Notes: generated from the letters alone by a model not told the origin. DNA of 46,708 nucleotides from Clostridia bacterium (GCA_017482055.1 JAFUOH010000002.1:1-46708), one strand, 5' to 3'; positions 1 to 7,432 are shown, numbered from the stretch's first letter. Made by a program: numbers and translations.

Positions 1-138
1 CGGCAATACAACAAGGTTTGCCGTGGCTGTACCCACGACTGCAAGCAGAGTTTCCGGGTGATCCTGATAGCCTGTCCCCGCTACACTTCGGAGAGATCGA
101 AAAAGTGTGGCGGCAGGGGTTCAAAAACGGTCAAATAA
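1..138 (+). CDS. C-terminal part of a small Cys-rich conjugative-element protein (5' truncated)
   Basis: The frame is open from the first base to a TAA at 136-138, giving the last 45 residues of a basic, Cys-rich protein. Cysteines occur in CRGCTHDC and later ACPRY and KKCGG contexts, which could bind a metal. Similar short Cys-rich proteins are common in Clostridia conjugative elements, but I cannot name the family. The start is outside the window. It is followed by a strong hairpin terminator at 251-301. Another frame is longer here, but the Cys spacing favours this one. Confidence 0.5.
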   Translation, partial: RQYNKVCRGCTHDCKQSFRVILIACPRYTSERSKKCGGRGSKTVK

Positions 139-250
139 TCTCCTGTATCGGCTTTTCGGAAGGTAGGCTATATGTTTTCCTTTACGGAGGTTTTCTTCTC
201 CCGTGGAGGTCATACAGAGGTCAAAATCAACACTTTTATAAACGCAAAAA

Positions 251-301
251 GGGAGCGCAGCTTCTCGGTTTGTCCGAGGGCTGCGCTCCCTGTCTTTTTT
301 T
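251..301. terminator. Strong intrinsic terminator between convergent genes
   Basis: The arms GGGAGCGCAG and CTGCGCTCCC (251-260 and 281-290) pair perfectly, followed on the plus strand by TGTCTTTTTTT. An A-run on the left gives a U-tract on the minus transcript too. It separates the plus-strand Cys-rich gene from the minus-strand mobilisation operon and probably works both ways. Confidence 0.85.
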
Positions 302-416
302 ATGCTCTTTTTTCTCTTTGGGATAGGAAAGGATAGGATAGAAATTCGCAGTAGTAGGCGTTGTGGAATTGTGCGTAAACTGCTTGCAGTTTTCCACATT
401 TCCATAATGCAGGGGC

Positions 417-749
417 TTACCCCTTTATCAGCCGGTACACCGTCAGCGGCACATACCACACGGCGACCAGGAGCCGCCATACGAGGACGACACCGCCGAT
501 AACGGCGCCGATCAGAAAGTTCAAGGCAAAGATGGCAATGCTCCCGCCGAAGGAACGGCCGCCGGGGATGATCCAGAGAAACATACAGTGTATCCCGAAA
601 GGCAGACCGCACAGGAGCCATAAGAGAAAATAGTCCACGCTCCCGTCCTTCATACAAGCGGAACGGAAAATGAAGAACAGCAGCACCGCCGCTGTGATCG
701 GCAGCAGGCAGTTTTTCAAAAACGCCCCGACCGCCTCACGCCTCGTCAT
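417..749 (-). CDS. Small integral membrane protein of the ICE mobilisation operon (DUF6050-like)
   Basis: This is a 110-aa hydrophobic protein with three or four predicted membrane segments (about residues 10-28, 38-60, 68-90 and 88-108) and few charged residues. It resembles the DUF6050 proteins that I associate with Firmicutes ICEs; that name is from memory and tentative. It is the last gene of the minus-strand operon and overlaps the preceding gene by 14 bp, so translational coupling is likely. A GGAG lies about nine bases before the ATG. No catalytic motif is visible. Its function is unknown; its place suggests a role beside DNA transfer. Confidence 0.6.
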   Translation of the reverse strand: MTRREAVGAFLKNCLLPITAAVLLFFIFRSACMKDGSVDYFLLWLLCGLPFGIHCMFLWIIPGGRSFGGSIAIFALNFLIGAVIGGVVLVWRLLVAVWYVPLTVYRLIKG

Positions 750-1065
750 GGACGATCTTCTCCATAACCTTCTTGTAGCCTTCGTATCCTTTATCCACGA
801 TCAGGTCAATATCTTCACGCTCGATATTGCCTTTATGTCCGCAGGATACGATGGAGAGGACGAGTACACTCTTGACGGCAAGGGCCAGGTGATGTTCCAT
901 TTCCTCCTGTTTGCTTTGCCATCCGTTGTTCGGTGTTTCACCGGGGCGGCGGATAGTGTCCGCAAGGTGGGCGAGCTCTTCCAGGGCGCGCTTGCATTTT
1001 TCCTCATACCAGGGCTGCATATTGTTCTTGTTGCCGGATACGATGATAGCGGGTTTGTTTTCCAT
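736..1065 (-). CDS. Hypothetical ICE protein, soluble, 109 aa
   Basis: This is a soluble, charged 109-residue protein with no signal peptide or membrane segment, and I do not recognise its family. A clean AGGAGGT lies eight bases before the ATG at 1065. It starts 54 bp after the relaxase stop and overlaps the membrane-protein gene downstream, so relaxase, this gene and the membrane gene form one transcription unit. The N-terminal half is rich in Lys, Glu and Asn, and the C-terminal half reads as an amphipathic helix. The context suggests an accessory role in transfer. Confidence 0.6.
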   Translation of the reverse strand: MENKPAIIVSGNKNNMQPWYEEKCKRALEELAHLADTIRRPGETPNNGWQSKQEEMEHHLALAVKSVLVLSIVSCGHKGNIEREDIDLIVDKGYEGYKKVMEKIVHDEA

Positions 1066-1119
1066 AGGGTGATACCTCCTGAAATAAAAATTATTTTTTC
1101 ACTCCGCAAAAGTGCGGGG

Positions 1120-2448
1120 TTATTCGATGTGATGGGTACGCTTCGGTTCGTCGTCCTTCGGGACGGACACCAGCGTATCCACGTTCTTTTTTATGGTCTC
1201 GTATTCCTGGGCTTCGCTTCTTGCCGTCTTGTATTCAGCAAGGAGCTTTTCCTTCTTGGCGTTCAGCGCGGCGAGCTCTGCCTTCATACTCTCGGTCGTC
1301 GGCAGCGGAACGGCGCCCAGGCGTTTGAGCTCACGGGCGGCGGCCTCGAAAAGAATGATCTCGCTTTCGTGACCTCGCATGAATTTCTCTTTATCTCCCG
1401 ACCGTCTGTATTGATCGTAGATCGGTTTCAGCTTCCGATAGGTGGCGGCGTGCTTCATTATAAGGGCGAGCTCCGCGCTCCTTGCCTCGATGGTCTTTAT
1501 CTCGGTATGGGAGCTGTCCCGTTTCTCGGTGATGGAGGCCGCCTTGCATTCAAGATCGGCATAGTTATCTATCCCGCGTTCTTCCAACCAGGCGAAGGTC
1601 TTTGCGGCCAGTTTCAGATTTTGTATCTTCGCCCAGTGCTGTAGCCCTCCTTGTTTTGTCTGGAGGTCATACAGCAGACGGATACGGTCGTCACGCTGCT
1701 TCGGCTGACGGGACGGACGGGAGGCACCGGCGATCCGTGCGGTAATGGCTTCCTCCGTGTAGTCGATACCCAGGATCTTCATTCGGGTAAATCTCTCTTG
1801 ATCGGAGGCGCGGCAGGAGATATATTTTCCTCGCTTTATCTCATAGCCTTCACGCTGCAGGCGGGAAAGAAGATCCTCAAAATCTTTACAAGTGGGAATG
1901 AGCCGGTCGATGGTCGTTTTCAGTTTTGCCTTGTAGCTGGTACCGTTTCTCTCGGCCTGGTGTTCAATGTAGCTCTTACCCTTATCCTGTCCGGGAACGA
2001 CGACGGACAGACCGTGTTCCTTGCACAGCCGGTCGGATATGCGGCGTATTTCGTGATAGCTCCGTTTGTTGGAATGGTAGTGCTTATGATCCGCAAAGCT
2101 GACGGCGTTAAAAATGATGTGGTTGTGTACGTGATCCTTGTCTATATGGGTCGTCAGCACAAATTCATACTTGCCGCCCAAAATCTCTTTTGCGAGCTGC
2201 ATACCGATCTCGTGGGCTTCCTCGGGTGATACCTCACCGGGCTCAAAGGCTTGTATCAGGTGACGGCCCAGGTTCGTCCCCTTGTCGATGGCATGACGGC
2301 GGGTCCAGGCAAATTCAATGTCCGCAGTTTCGGCGGCGCAGCCATAGGCAGAGACGAGCAGCTTACCGTCCGTTTTCTCGGGATTGCAAATATAGTCAAT
2401 GGCCGCTTTCAGCGTTGACTTGATAGGATGCGTCTTTGTAACTGCCAT
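1120..2448 (-). CDS. Relaxase/mobilisation nuclease (MobA/VirD2-like, MobP type)
   Basis: This is a 442-aa relaxase that would nick one strand at oriT and lead it into the recipient. The nuclease domain occupies about residues 1-230. The three-histidine metal site is visible as H106, H108 and H110 in DHVHNHIIFN, preceded by H101. Tyr19 in the N-terminal helix is a candidate nicking tyrosine. Residues 290-430 are Lys/Glu-rich and probably coiled coil. The start at 2448 has only a weak AAAGG but overlaps the end of the upstream MobC-like gene by 40 bp, typical of mob operons. It appears complete for the smaller relaxases of Clostridia mobile elements (Pfam Relaxase). Confidence 0.9.
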   Translation of the reverse strand: MAVTKTHPIKSTLKAAIDYICNPEKTDGKLLVSAYGCAAETADIEFAWTRRHAIDKGTNLGRHLIQAFEPGEVSPEEAHEIGMQLAKEILGGKYEFVLTTHIDKDHVHNHIIFNAVSFADHKHYHSNKRSYHEIRRISDRLCKEHGLSVVVPGQDKGKSYIEHQAERNGTSYKAKLKTTIDRLIPTCKDFEDLLSRLQREGYEIKRGKYISCRASDQERFTRMKILGIDYTEEAITARIAGASRPSRQPKQRDDRIRLLYDLQTKQGGLQHWAKIQNLKLAAKTFAWLEERGIDNYADLECKAASITEKRDSSHTEIKTIEARSAELALIMKHAATYRKLKPIYDQYRRSGDKEKFMRGHESEIILFEAAARELKRLGAVPLPTTESMKAELAALNAKKEKLLAEYKTARSEAQEYETIKKNVDTLVSVPKDDEPKRTHHIE

Positions 2449-2738
2449 ATCTGATCCAGCCTTTCCCGTATCTCGTCCATATCGGCCTGATACGCGGGAC
2501 CTCCGGCGTTGAGCTTCTTTGCGATCTGATTGATATTACGGCCGATGGAGAAAAGGGTCTTGTTCATCTCTTTCAGGTTCGACATATCCGTGTAGATGAT
2601 ATATCCGTCAATCGCCATCTTGCGAAGGTATGCGCCGTACCTTTGCGTCGGCAGCAGCTTCATCTTCTCGTCAATGAGGCGTTTTTCTTCCTCCGTGACC
2701 CAAAATTTCATCTGTATGTTCCGTTTCCGGTTCGCCAT
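2409..2738 (-). CDS. mobC: MobC-like relaxosome accessory protein
   Basis: This is a 109-aa protein with the MobC pattern: a basic N-terminus (MANRKRNIQMKFWVTEEE) resembling a ribbon-helix-helix DNA-binding segment, then a helical region with the typical NLKEMNKTLFSIGRNINQIAKKLN stretch split across residues 55-80. MobC proteins bind near oriT and help the relaxase open DNA. I chose the ATG at 2738 over an upstream one at 2885, because GGAGG lies six bases before it and family similarity begins there. It overlaps the relaxase start, so the two are co-translated. Confidence 0.85.
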   Translation of the reverse strand: MANRKRNIQMKFWVTEEEKRLIDEKMKLLPTQRYGAYLRKMAIDGYIIYTDMSNLKEMNKTLFSIGRNINQIAKKLNAGGPAYQADMDEIRERLDQIWQLQRRILSSQR

Positions 2739-2759
2739 AAAACGCCTCCGTTTCGTATA

Positions 2760-2900
2760 AGGGTTTGGGATATCCCAACAAGCATTTTTCATTTTCGGGC
2801 AAGGGACCTGAAAATACGGAAAAATCGCAAGTGGGTACTCACTTGCTGTGCTTGCTATCGTAACTCTTTCGTTCTCTCCCTTCATCTAATAAAACAATTC
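2760..2900. other. Candidate origin of transfer (oriT) region
   Basis: The non-coding stretch directly upstream of the mobC-relaxase pair contains a perfect 14-bp palindrome TTGGGATATCCCAA (2765-2778) and an inverted repeat GCAAGTG-6-CACTTGC (2827-2833/2840-2846), followed by TGTGCTTGC. Relaxases of this class usually nick beside such a repeat next to their own genes. The nick site is not identifiable by eye. Confidence 0.45.
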
Positions 2901-2984
2901 AAAATGGGTAAAATGGCTGATTTTCCGAAAAAAGTTGCAAAAAAACTCTGTTTATACCGTGTCAAGATTTTGCGAACGCAATTA

Positions 2985-3012
2985 TTTACATTTCTCGGGT
3001 AAAATATATATA
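2985..3012 (+). promoter_or_regulatory. Candidate promoter of the cargo recombinase
   Basis: TTTACA (2985-2990), a 16-bp spacer and TATATA (3007-3012) sit 36 bp before the recombinase ATG. The boxes are flanked by GAACGC/GCGTTC (2974-2979 and 3013-3018), a small inverted repeat that could be an operator. The match is moderate. Confidence 0.4.
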
Positions 3013-3048
3013 GCGTTCTAATGAGAAAAACAAACAGGAGGACACGAT

Positions 3049-3903
3049 ATGTCAATAGAAACCATAACGCAAACACACTTAACCGCATTTGAGGAATATC
3101 TTTTGAGAGAAGAAAAAAGCGCGGCGACAGTGGAGAAATATCTCCGTGACGCTCGCGCTTTTGTGCTATATGCGGAAGGAAAAACAGTAACAAAGGAAAT
3201 GACTGTTGCTTATAAAAAATCGTTGGAGGACACAGGGTACAAGCCTCGTTCCATCAATTCAATGATTGCCAGTCTCAATAGTTTTCTTGATTTTTTAGGT
3301 GTTGCGGATTGTAAAGTAAAAACGCTCCGTATTCAAAAGCCCACTTATCTGACAGAAGAAAAAGAGCTGACAAAAGATGAATACAAACGCCTGCTTGCTG
3401 CGGCAAAGCATAAAGAGCAGTTAAATCTTGTGATACGGACGATCTGTGCAACGGGTATCCGTGTATCGGAACTGAAATACTTTACTGTGGAGGCGGTACG
3501 AAACGGCGAGGTATCCGTCAAGTGCAAAAGTAAAACCCGGACGATACTCGTTCCGGGAGATTTAAGAAAACTCTTATTAAGTTATGCTCATAAGCACGGT
3601 ATCACGGACGGCGTGATCTTCGTGACAAGAAACAGAAAGCCGCTTGACCGCAGTTATATTTGGGCGCAAATGAAGGGGCTTTGTGAAGGTGCGGGAGTGA
3701 ATCCGTCAAAGGTCTTTCCGCATAATCTCCGTAAGCTCTTTGCTCGCACATTTTACGGTATAGAAAAGGATATTGCAAAGTTAGCGGATATCTTGGGGCA
3801 CAGTAGCATTGAGACCACCCGTATCTATATTATGACAACGGGCAGTGAGCACAGACGGCAGATTGAACGCATGGGGATTGCACTTGCAGAGAGGTACGCT
3901 TAG
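3049..3903 (+). CDS. Tyrosine recombinase, probable DNA invertase of the adjacent promoter switch
   Basis: This 284-aa XerC/D-like recombinase has an N-terminal SAM-like core-binding domain (about 5-90) and a catalytic domain (about 105-280). The catalytic set is complete: R138 in ATGIRVSEL, a Lys near 161, H225 and R228 in PHNLRKL, H251 in LGHSSIETT, and nucleophile Y260. AGGAGG precedes the ATG. It is much shorter than the ICE integrase at 15423 and lacks an arm-binding domain, like recombinases that invert small segments. Only 16 bp after its stop begins the first of three copies of a 22-bp near-palindrome, one of them inverted. Inference: it flips the segment that controls the surface operon. 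A role in excision cannot be excluded. Confidence 0.9.
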   Translation: MSIETITQTHLTAFEEYLLREEKSAATVEKYLRDARAFVLYAEGKTVTKEMTVAYKKSLEDTGYKPRSINSMIASLNSFLDFLGVADCKVKTLRIQKPTYLTEEKELTKDEYKRLLAAAKHKEQLNLVIRTICATGIRVSELKYFTVEAVRNGEVSVKCKSKTRTILVPGDLRKLLLSYAHKHGITDGVIFVTRNRKPLDRSYIWAQMKGLCEGAGVNPSKVFPHNLRKLFARTFYGIEKDIAKLADILGHSSIETTRIYIMTTGSEHRRQIERMGIALAERYA

Positions 3904-3919
3904 CCGGGAAAATAAAAAA

Positions 3920-3941
3920 CCACATAATTCGCATTATGTGG
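3920..3941 (+). repeat. Inversion site 1 (left inverted repeat)
   Basis: This 22-bp near-palindrome has 9-bp arms CCACATAAT/ATTATGTGG around an asymmetric TCGC centre. The same sequence, fully reverse-complemented, occurs at 4257-4278. It lies 16 bp after the recombinase stop codon. Confidence 0.85.
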
Positions 3942-3972
3942 ATGACTGTATATTGCTGAGAAAAAGCAACCT

Positions 3973-3994
3973 TGACATAATTCGCATTATGTGG
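3973..3994 (+). repeat. Additional copy of the recombination site (site 2)
   Basis: Twenty of 22 bases match site 1 in the same orientation (identical from ACATAATTCGC onward), 53 bp downstream of it. It could serve as an alternative left site for inversion, or allow deletion of the 53 bp between sites 1 and 2. Confidence 0.75.
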
Positions 3995-4040
3995 AAACAA
4001 GGCTTAAAGCAAATGTGTGTACATAACAAGACACGGTAAT

Positions 4041-4069
4041 ATTATACACCAAAAACCCGATTTCGTCAA
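4041..4069 (-). promoter_or_regulatory. Promoter inside the invertible segment
   Basis: On the minus strand TTGACG (4069-4064), exactly 17 bp, then TATAAT (4046-4041): a near-consensus sigma-A promoter. In this orientation it drives transcription leftward, away from the surface operon. Confidence 0.75.
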
Positions 4070-4141
4070 GACCTTTGGAAAAGAAACCTGGGTCGCATTT
4101 GTAAATTCTTTCGGAACACTTCCAAAATGAGCATAACGATA

Positions 4142-4182
4142 ACACCCTCCGTCCGAATTTTTTTGAAAATTTCGGGAGGGTG
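4142..4182 (+). terminator. Hairpin within the invertible segment
   Basis: ACACCCTCC (4142-4150) pairs with GGAGGGTGT (4174-4182), and the inner AT-rich part also pairs (CCGAATTTTT with AAAATTTCGG). A loose T-rich stretch follows on the right (CTATTTTT at about 4196-4203). In the present orientation it would block read-through from the recombinase toward the operon. Confidence 0.5.
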
Positions 4183-4256
4183 TGCTTTCGTGCGTCTATT
4201 TTTCAGAGGGTAGTTTTTTACAGGACTATTCTTGTGCTGTTTCTTCGGTCGATCAT

Positions 4257-4278
4257 CCACATAATGCGAATTATGTGG
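4257..4278 (-). repeat. Inversion site 3 (right inverted repeat)
   Basis: It is the exact reverse complement of site 1 (3920-3941), including the asymmetric centre (GCGA here, TCGC there). Inverted orientation of the cores predicts inversion rather than deletion. It lies 95 bp before the first operon gene. Confidence 0.85.
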
Positions 4279-4373
4279 AGAGCCTAAACGGATACGCGCG
4301 GAAGGTCTGCGGTGTCCGTTAAAAAAAGCGAAAAATGTAGCAAGTGCTATTACGGAGGCTTATGTAAAGCGCG

Positions 4374-4967
4374 ATGAAGAACGAGAGAATTTACCGGGAG
4401 GTATTCATTAACAACACTATACGGCTTGTTGCAGAGGGTGGCTTTGAAAAGGCTACCACAAGGGCGATTGCGGGTGAACGCAAAGAGATCAATAACGTTA
4501 AGCTGAATGAGGCACACATTTACCGTGTATTCGGCACAAAAGAAAATCTCTTTGCGGAAACATTTTCAATGCTTGACAACGAACTCATATCCAACATTAA
4601 GGAGAGTTTGTCTGCCTTTGATACGGGAGCAAATTTTCGGAGTCAATGCGAAAATCTGTTTTTGAAGCTGTGGCGTTTACTTTTGCAGAATGAGGATAAA
4701 TGTAGATATTATACACGCTATTACTATTCCATCTATTTTAAGGAAAGCATCCGCAAGGCGCACATGAAAAAGTATGAAATCCTCATTGAAAGAATGACTC
4801 CGGCTTTTGTTCCGGGTGCTGATGTGTGGTCTCTCTTTCATCATATTATAACAGTTATGCTGGATTTTGCAATACGGGTTTATAACGGAGCGATTGAAGA
4901 TACGAAAGATAATGCAGCTCACATTTTCAACGTCGCCTATTCCTCTATTACCCCGTATTTGAAATAA
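4374..4967 (+). CDS. TetR-family transcriptional regulator
   Basis: This is a 197-aa TetR-like protein. Helix-turn-helix lies at about residues 8-60 (FINNTIRLVAEGGF ... AHIYRVFGTKENLFAETF), with an unusually long loop between the HTH helices; residues 65-190 form the helical ligand/dimer domain. GGAGG lies about 15 bp before the ATG, longer than normal, and an ATG TAA start-stop sits between them, so translation may be weak. It is the first gene after the invertible promoter and only 29 bp before the wall-anchored protein gene. Inference: it regulates the phase-variable operon, adding a second control layer. Its ligand is unknown. Confidence 0.85.
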   Translation: MKNERIYREVFINNTIRLVAEGGFEKATTRAIAGERKEINNVKLNEAHIYRVFGTKENLFAETFSMLDNELISNIKESLSAFDTGANFRSQCENLFLKLWRLLLQNEDKCRYYTRYYYSIYFKESIRKAHMKKYEILIERMTPAFVPGADVWSLFHHIITVMLDFAIRVYNGAIEDTKDNAAHIFNVAYSSITPYLK

Positions 4968-4996
4968 GATCAGAAAAAAACAAGGAGGTGGAGTCC

Positions 4997-6118
4997 GTGG
5001 CGGATACACTTAAAAGAATGAAGATCATTATTATTGTCCTATCCATACTGCTGGGGCTCAGCCTTGCAGCGTTGGCGGGAATTATCATTTACGGACAACT
5101 TGACCCGTCAAACGGTTCTGCCGTTATCCCCGATAATTACATAGAGCCGACAAGTAGCGGCGAACTGAATACAGGCGCGAAGGTAACGCAGCTCCGCACC
5201 GGTCCCGTTCTTCTTTGTGCTTCTGTTCCAACGGTCAATCTTTCCGGCAACATTCCCGTGATGGCACTTTCCAAAACGGTCATTACTTCGGACAGCGCAA
5301 AGGAAACGGTGATCTCCATTTACAAGAATCACGCTGAGGACAGCGAGCCTTTCAAGTGTTCCAATATGTTCCCCGGCGACAGCGAAACAAACGCCTATCT
5401 TGTAGAGGTATCCCACAAAGGAACCGTTACGGTTCGTTTTCACGCGGATATCCGAGCAGGCTACGAAAAGCTGGCTGAGGTTTTGAAATGCAAGATCGTT
5501 TTGAACGGCGACGAGACCTTATATGACGGTCTTATGCGTGATATGCCCGAAAGCATCAATCACCGTATATCTTCCATATTCAAGAAGACTACCGAGCTTA
5601 CCTATGATATTACGGTCTATTTGGATACGAGCGTCGGCAATGAGTATATGAACAAAGAACTTGTTGCAGACTTTCGCTGGTGGGTTGAGGAAAGCGGCGG
5701 CGATCCTACACCGCCTCCCGGTACAGACCCCGATGATCCGACCGATCCAAGTGATCCGACCGATCCAAGTGATCCGACTGACCCGAGTGATCCGACTGAC
5801 CCGAGCAATCCGACAGACCCAAGTGATCCTACAGACCCGAGCGATCCTACCGACCCAAGTGATCCTACAGACCCGAGTGATCCTACAGACCCAAGCGTTC
5901 CTACTGACCCAAGTGTTCCTACTGACCCAAGCGACCCAACCGATCCGATAGACCCCGATGACGGCGAGCTGGTATATCCTCCGCAGACGGGCGATAATTC
6001 CCATTTCTGCATTTGGTTCTGGATTGCTATGATCTCTCTGCTTATAAACATTATCCTCCTTTGGCCGAAACGCCGTAAGAATGCCGACGAAAAGGAGGAA
6101 ACAACAGCGAATGAGTAA
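4997..6118 (+). CDS. Wall-anchored stalk protein with DPTDPS repeats and LPXTG-like C-terminus
   Basis: This is a 373-aa surface protein. An N-terminal membrane/signal segment (about 10-33) is followed by a globular region (about 50-245), then twelve tandem DPTDPS-type hexapeptides (nt 5735-5950), and a C-terminal YPPQTGD motif, hydrophobic span and RRK tail. That end matches the sortase sorting-signal pattern, with PPQTG instead of LPXTG. No sortase gene is in the window. I chose the GTG at 4997, because AAGGAGG (4982-4988) is correctly spaced; the earlier GTG at 4988 overlaps the ribosome site. Its stop overlaps the next start by 8 bp. Likely role: a rigid stalk or anchor for the secreted matrix proteins encoded next. 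Confidence 0.8.
   Translation: MADTLKRMKIIIIVLSILLGLSLAALAGIIIYGQLDPSNGSAVIPDNYIEPTSSGELNTGAKVTQLRTGPVLLCASVPTVNLSGNIPVMALSKTVITSDSAKETVISIYKNHAEDSEPFKCSNMFPGDSETNAYLVEVSHKGTVTVRFHADIRAGYEKLAEVLKCKIVLNGDETLYDGLMRDMPESINHRISSIFKKTTELTYDITVYLDTSVGNEYMNKELVADFRWWVEESGGDPTPPPGTDPDDPTDPSDPTDPSDPTDPSDPTDPSNPTDPSDPTDPSDPTDPSDPTDPSDPTDPSVPTDPSVPTDPSDPTDPIDPDDGELVYPPQTGDNSHFCIWFWIAMISLLINIILLWPKRRKNADEKEETTANE
5735..5950 (+). repeat. Twelve tandem 18-bp units encoding DPTDPS
   Basis: Twelve 18-bp units encode six-residue repeats, with first-residue variants D, N and V and a final DPTDPI. Codon variants are mixed (ATCCG, ATCCT, GTTCC), but neighbouring units are nearly identical, so copy number could change by slippage or recombination. 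Confidence 0.9.
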
Positions 6119-6659
6119 ACAACCGAATACAGCAAAGCGATTGACGCTCAGCGTTATTATCGCAATTATCCTCGCCTGTTCTTTATGTATTACGACCTAC
6201 GCTCTGTTTTATGCCACCGTTACAGTGGAGGGCAACTATTTCAAAACGGGTATTATCAGTATTGACCTCAACGGCGGCAAGCCCGTTATTGAGGAACACG
6301 AATATCTCTTTGAGCCGGGTATGACGGTTGAAAAACCGTTTTACATACAAAATCAAAGTACCTGGGCGGTGTATTACAAAATATACCTTGATAACGTTGA
6401 GGGTGGTCTTGCCGACGTGTTGGAGATCACCGTCCTTGACGGTGACAAGGTTTTGTATGAGGGCACCGCAAGAAGTCTGACGCGGCAAAACGTGATCGCC
6501 GCCGATGATATTCTCCTGGTTGGAGAAAAGCGTGACCTTACCATCCGTTTCCATTATCCCGAAAACAGCGGAAACGCTACGCAGAATTATCAACTCAAAT
6601 TTGACCTCTGCGCAGACGCGGTACAGGAAAAGAACAACCCCGACAAGGATTTTGATTAA
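6111..6659 (+). CDS. Camelysin/TasA-type secreted protein with SipW-dependent signal
   Basis: This 182-aa protein has a signal peptide followed by TYALFYATVTVEGNYFKTG (about 24-42), the pattern of SipW-cognate substrates: hydrophobic core, Y/F-rich cleavage zone, then a conserved G before a beta strand. The rest is a beta-rich domain like TasA/camelysin (Peptidase_M73-like). No HExxH-type metal site is visible, so a structural rather than proteolytic role is likely. I take the ATG at 6111 (AAAGGAGG 12 bp upstream, 8-bp overlap with the previous gene) over one at 6081. The sipW-like gene follows 17 bp later, so substrate and peptidase are made together. Confidence 0.75.
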   Translation: MSKQPNTAKRLTLSVIIAIILACSLCITTYALFYATVTVEGNYFKTGIISIDLNGGKPVIEEHEYLFEPGMTVEKPFYIQNQSTWAVYYKIYLDNVEGGLADVLEITVLDGDKVLYEGTARSLTRQNVIAADDILLVGEKRDLTIRFHYPENSGNATQNYQLKFDLCADAVQEKNNPDKDFD

Positions 6660-6676
6660 CGGAAAGGAGGCAGCGC

Positions 6677-7363
6677 ATGAAAAAAGCATTAAACATCATA
6701 TCTACCGTTCTTGTGTGGGTACTTGTGGTCGCCACGGTGGGAATGATGATATTTACCTTGATTTCCGTTAACACCTTCGATCAGGCGAACAGAAGTATCT
6801 TCGGATATAAATTCTTCATTGTCCGTTCTGATTCAATGAGCAAGACGGATTTCGATGCGGGCGATATCGTCTTTGTAAAGAACGTTGACCCTGCTACCCT
6901 GCAGGTCGGTGATATTATCGCCTTTACCTCGCAGAACACAAACAATTTCGGTGATACCGTTACCCATAAAATACGAGAGATCACCACAAATGCCTACGGC
7001 GATCCGGCGTTCATTACCTACGGAACAACGACGGACACGAACGACGAGACCCCGGTTACATACCCTTATGTTCTCGGTAAATACACGGGTAAAATTCCCA
7101 ACGTAGGCTCGTTTTTTCAGTTTCTTAAAACGACGCCCGGTTATATTCTTTGTATTTTTGTTCCTTTTCTTCTGCTTATTCTGTATCAAGGATTTCAGTG
7201 CATCCAACTGTTCCGCAGATACAAGAAGGAGCAAATGGAAGAACTCCAAGCGGAGCGCGCAAAAATCGAAGAAGAACGCAGACAGTCAATGGAAATGATG
7301 AAAGAGCTGCAGGCACTCAAAGAGCAGCTTGCGGCAAAGGGACAGGATACGTCCAATCAGTAA
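6677..7363 (+). CDS. sipW: SipW-type (ER-type) signal peptidase I
   Basis: This 228-aa membrane peptidase would cut the signals of the TasA-like proteins in this operon. Membrane segments lie at about 8-32 and 150-172. The catalytic serine is S53 in RSDSMSKTD, and the ER/archaeal-type histidine is H97 in DTVTHKIR, replacing the Lys of ordinary SipS-type peptidases; this identifies the SipW class. The C-terminal 45 residues are an unusual charged coiled coil (KKEQMEELQAERAKIEEE). The ribosome site GGAAAGGAGG precedes the ATG. Its position between substrate genes matches the Bacillus tapA-sipW-tasA layout. Confidence 0.9.
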   Translation: MKKALNIISTVLVWVLVVATVGMMIFTLISVNTFDQANRSIFGYKFFIVRSDSMSKTDFDAGDIVFVKNVDPATLQVGDIIAFTSQNTNNFGDTVTHKIREITTNAYGDPAFITYGTTTDTNDETPVTYPYVLGKYTGKIPNVGSFFQFLKTTPGYILCIFVPFLLLILYQGFQCIQLFRRYKKEQMEELQAERAKIEEERRQSMEMMKELQALKEQLAAKGQDTSNQ

Positions 7364-7432
7364 GGTATAGGCAGCAGAAGGCTGTTTATATATATTCGTC
7401 AAACGAAAATACTAATAAGGAGGTAAAACAAA

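Larger units (their letters stand above)
3942..4256. promoter_or_regulatory. Invertible promoter segment (phase switch), read here as OFF
   Basis: The 315-bp segment between the perfect inverted repeats at 3920-3941 and 4257-4278 contains no convincing gene. It holds an outward minus-strand promoter (4041-4069) and a strong hairpin (4142-4182). As sequenced, the promoter fires left, antisense to the recombinase gene, and the hairpin stands between the recombinase and the downstream operon. After inversion the promoter would sit at about 4129-4157 pointing right into the tetR-first operon, with the hairpin behind it. This is inference from layout; no other orientation is visible here. Confidence 0.7.

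Noticed and set aside
670-1644. 324-codon plus-strand frame opposite the mobilisation genes
   Set aside because: It overlaps three minus-strand genes with ribosome sites and recognisable families, and its translation resembles none.
3972-3977. TTGACA overlapping recombination site 2 as a rightward promoter
   Set aside because: No -10 box at 15-19 bp (AAACAA region), so it is probably chance.
4066-4260. 64-codon minus-strand frame inside the invertible segment
   Set aside because: It begins within the inverted repeat, has no ribosome site, and would be split or moved by inversion.
5735-5950. CRISPR-like regular repeats
   Set aside because: The 18-bp units are contiguous, without spacers, and encode DPTDPS in frame.
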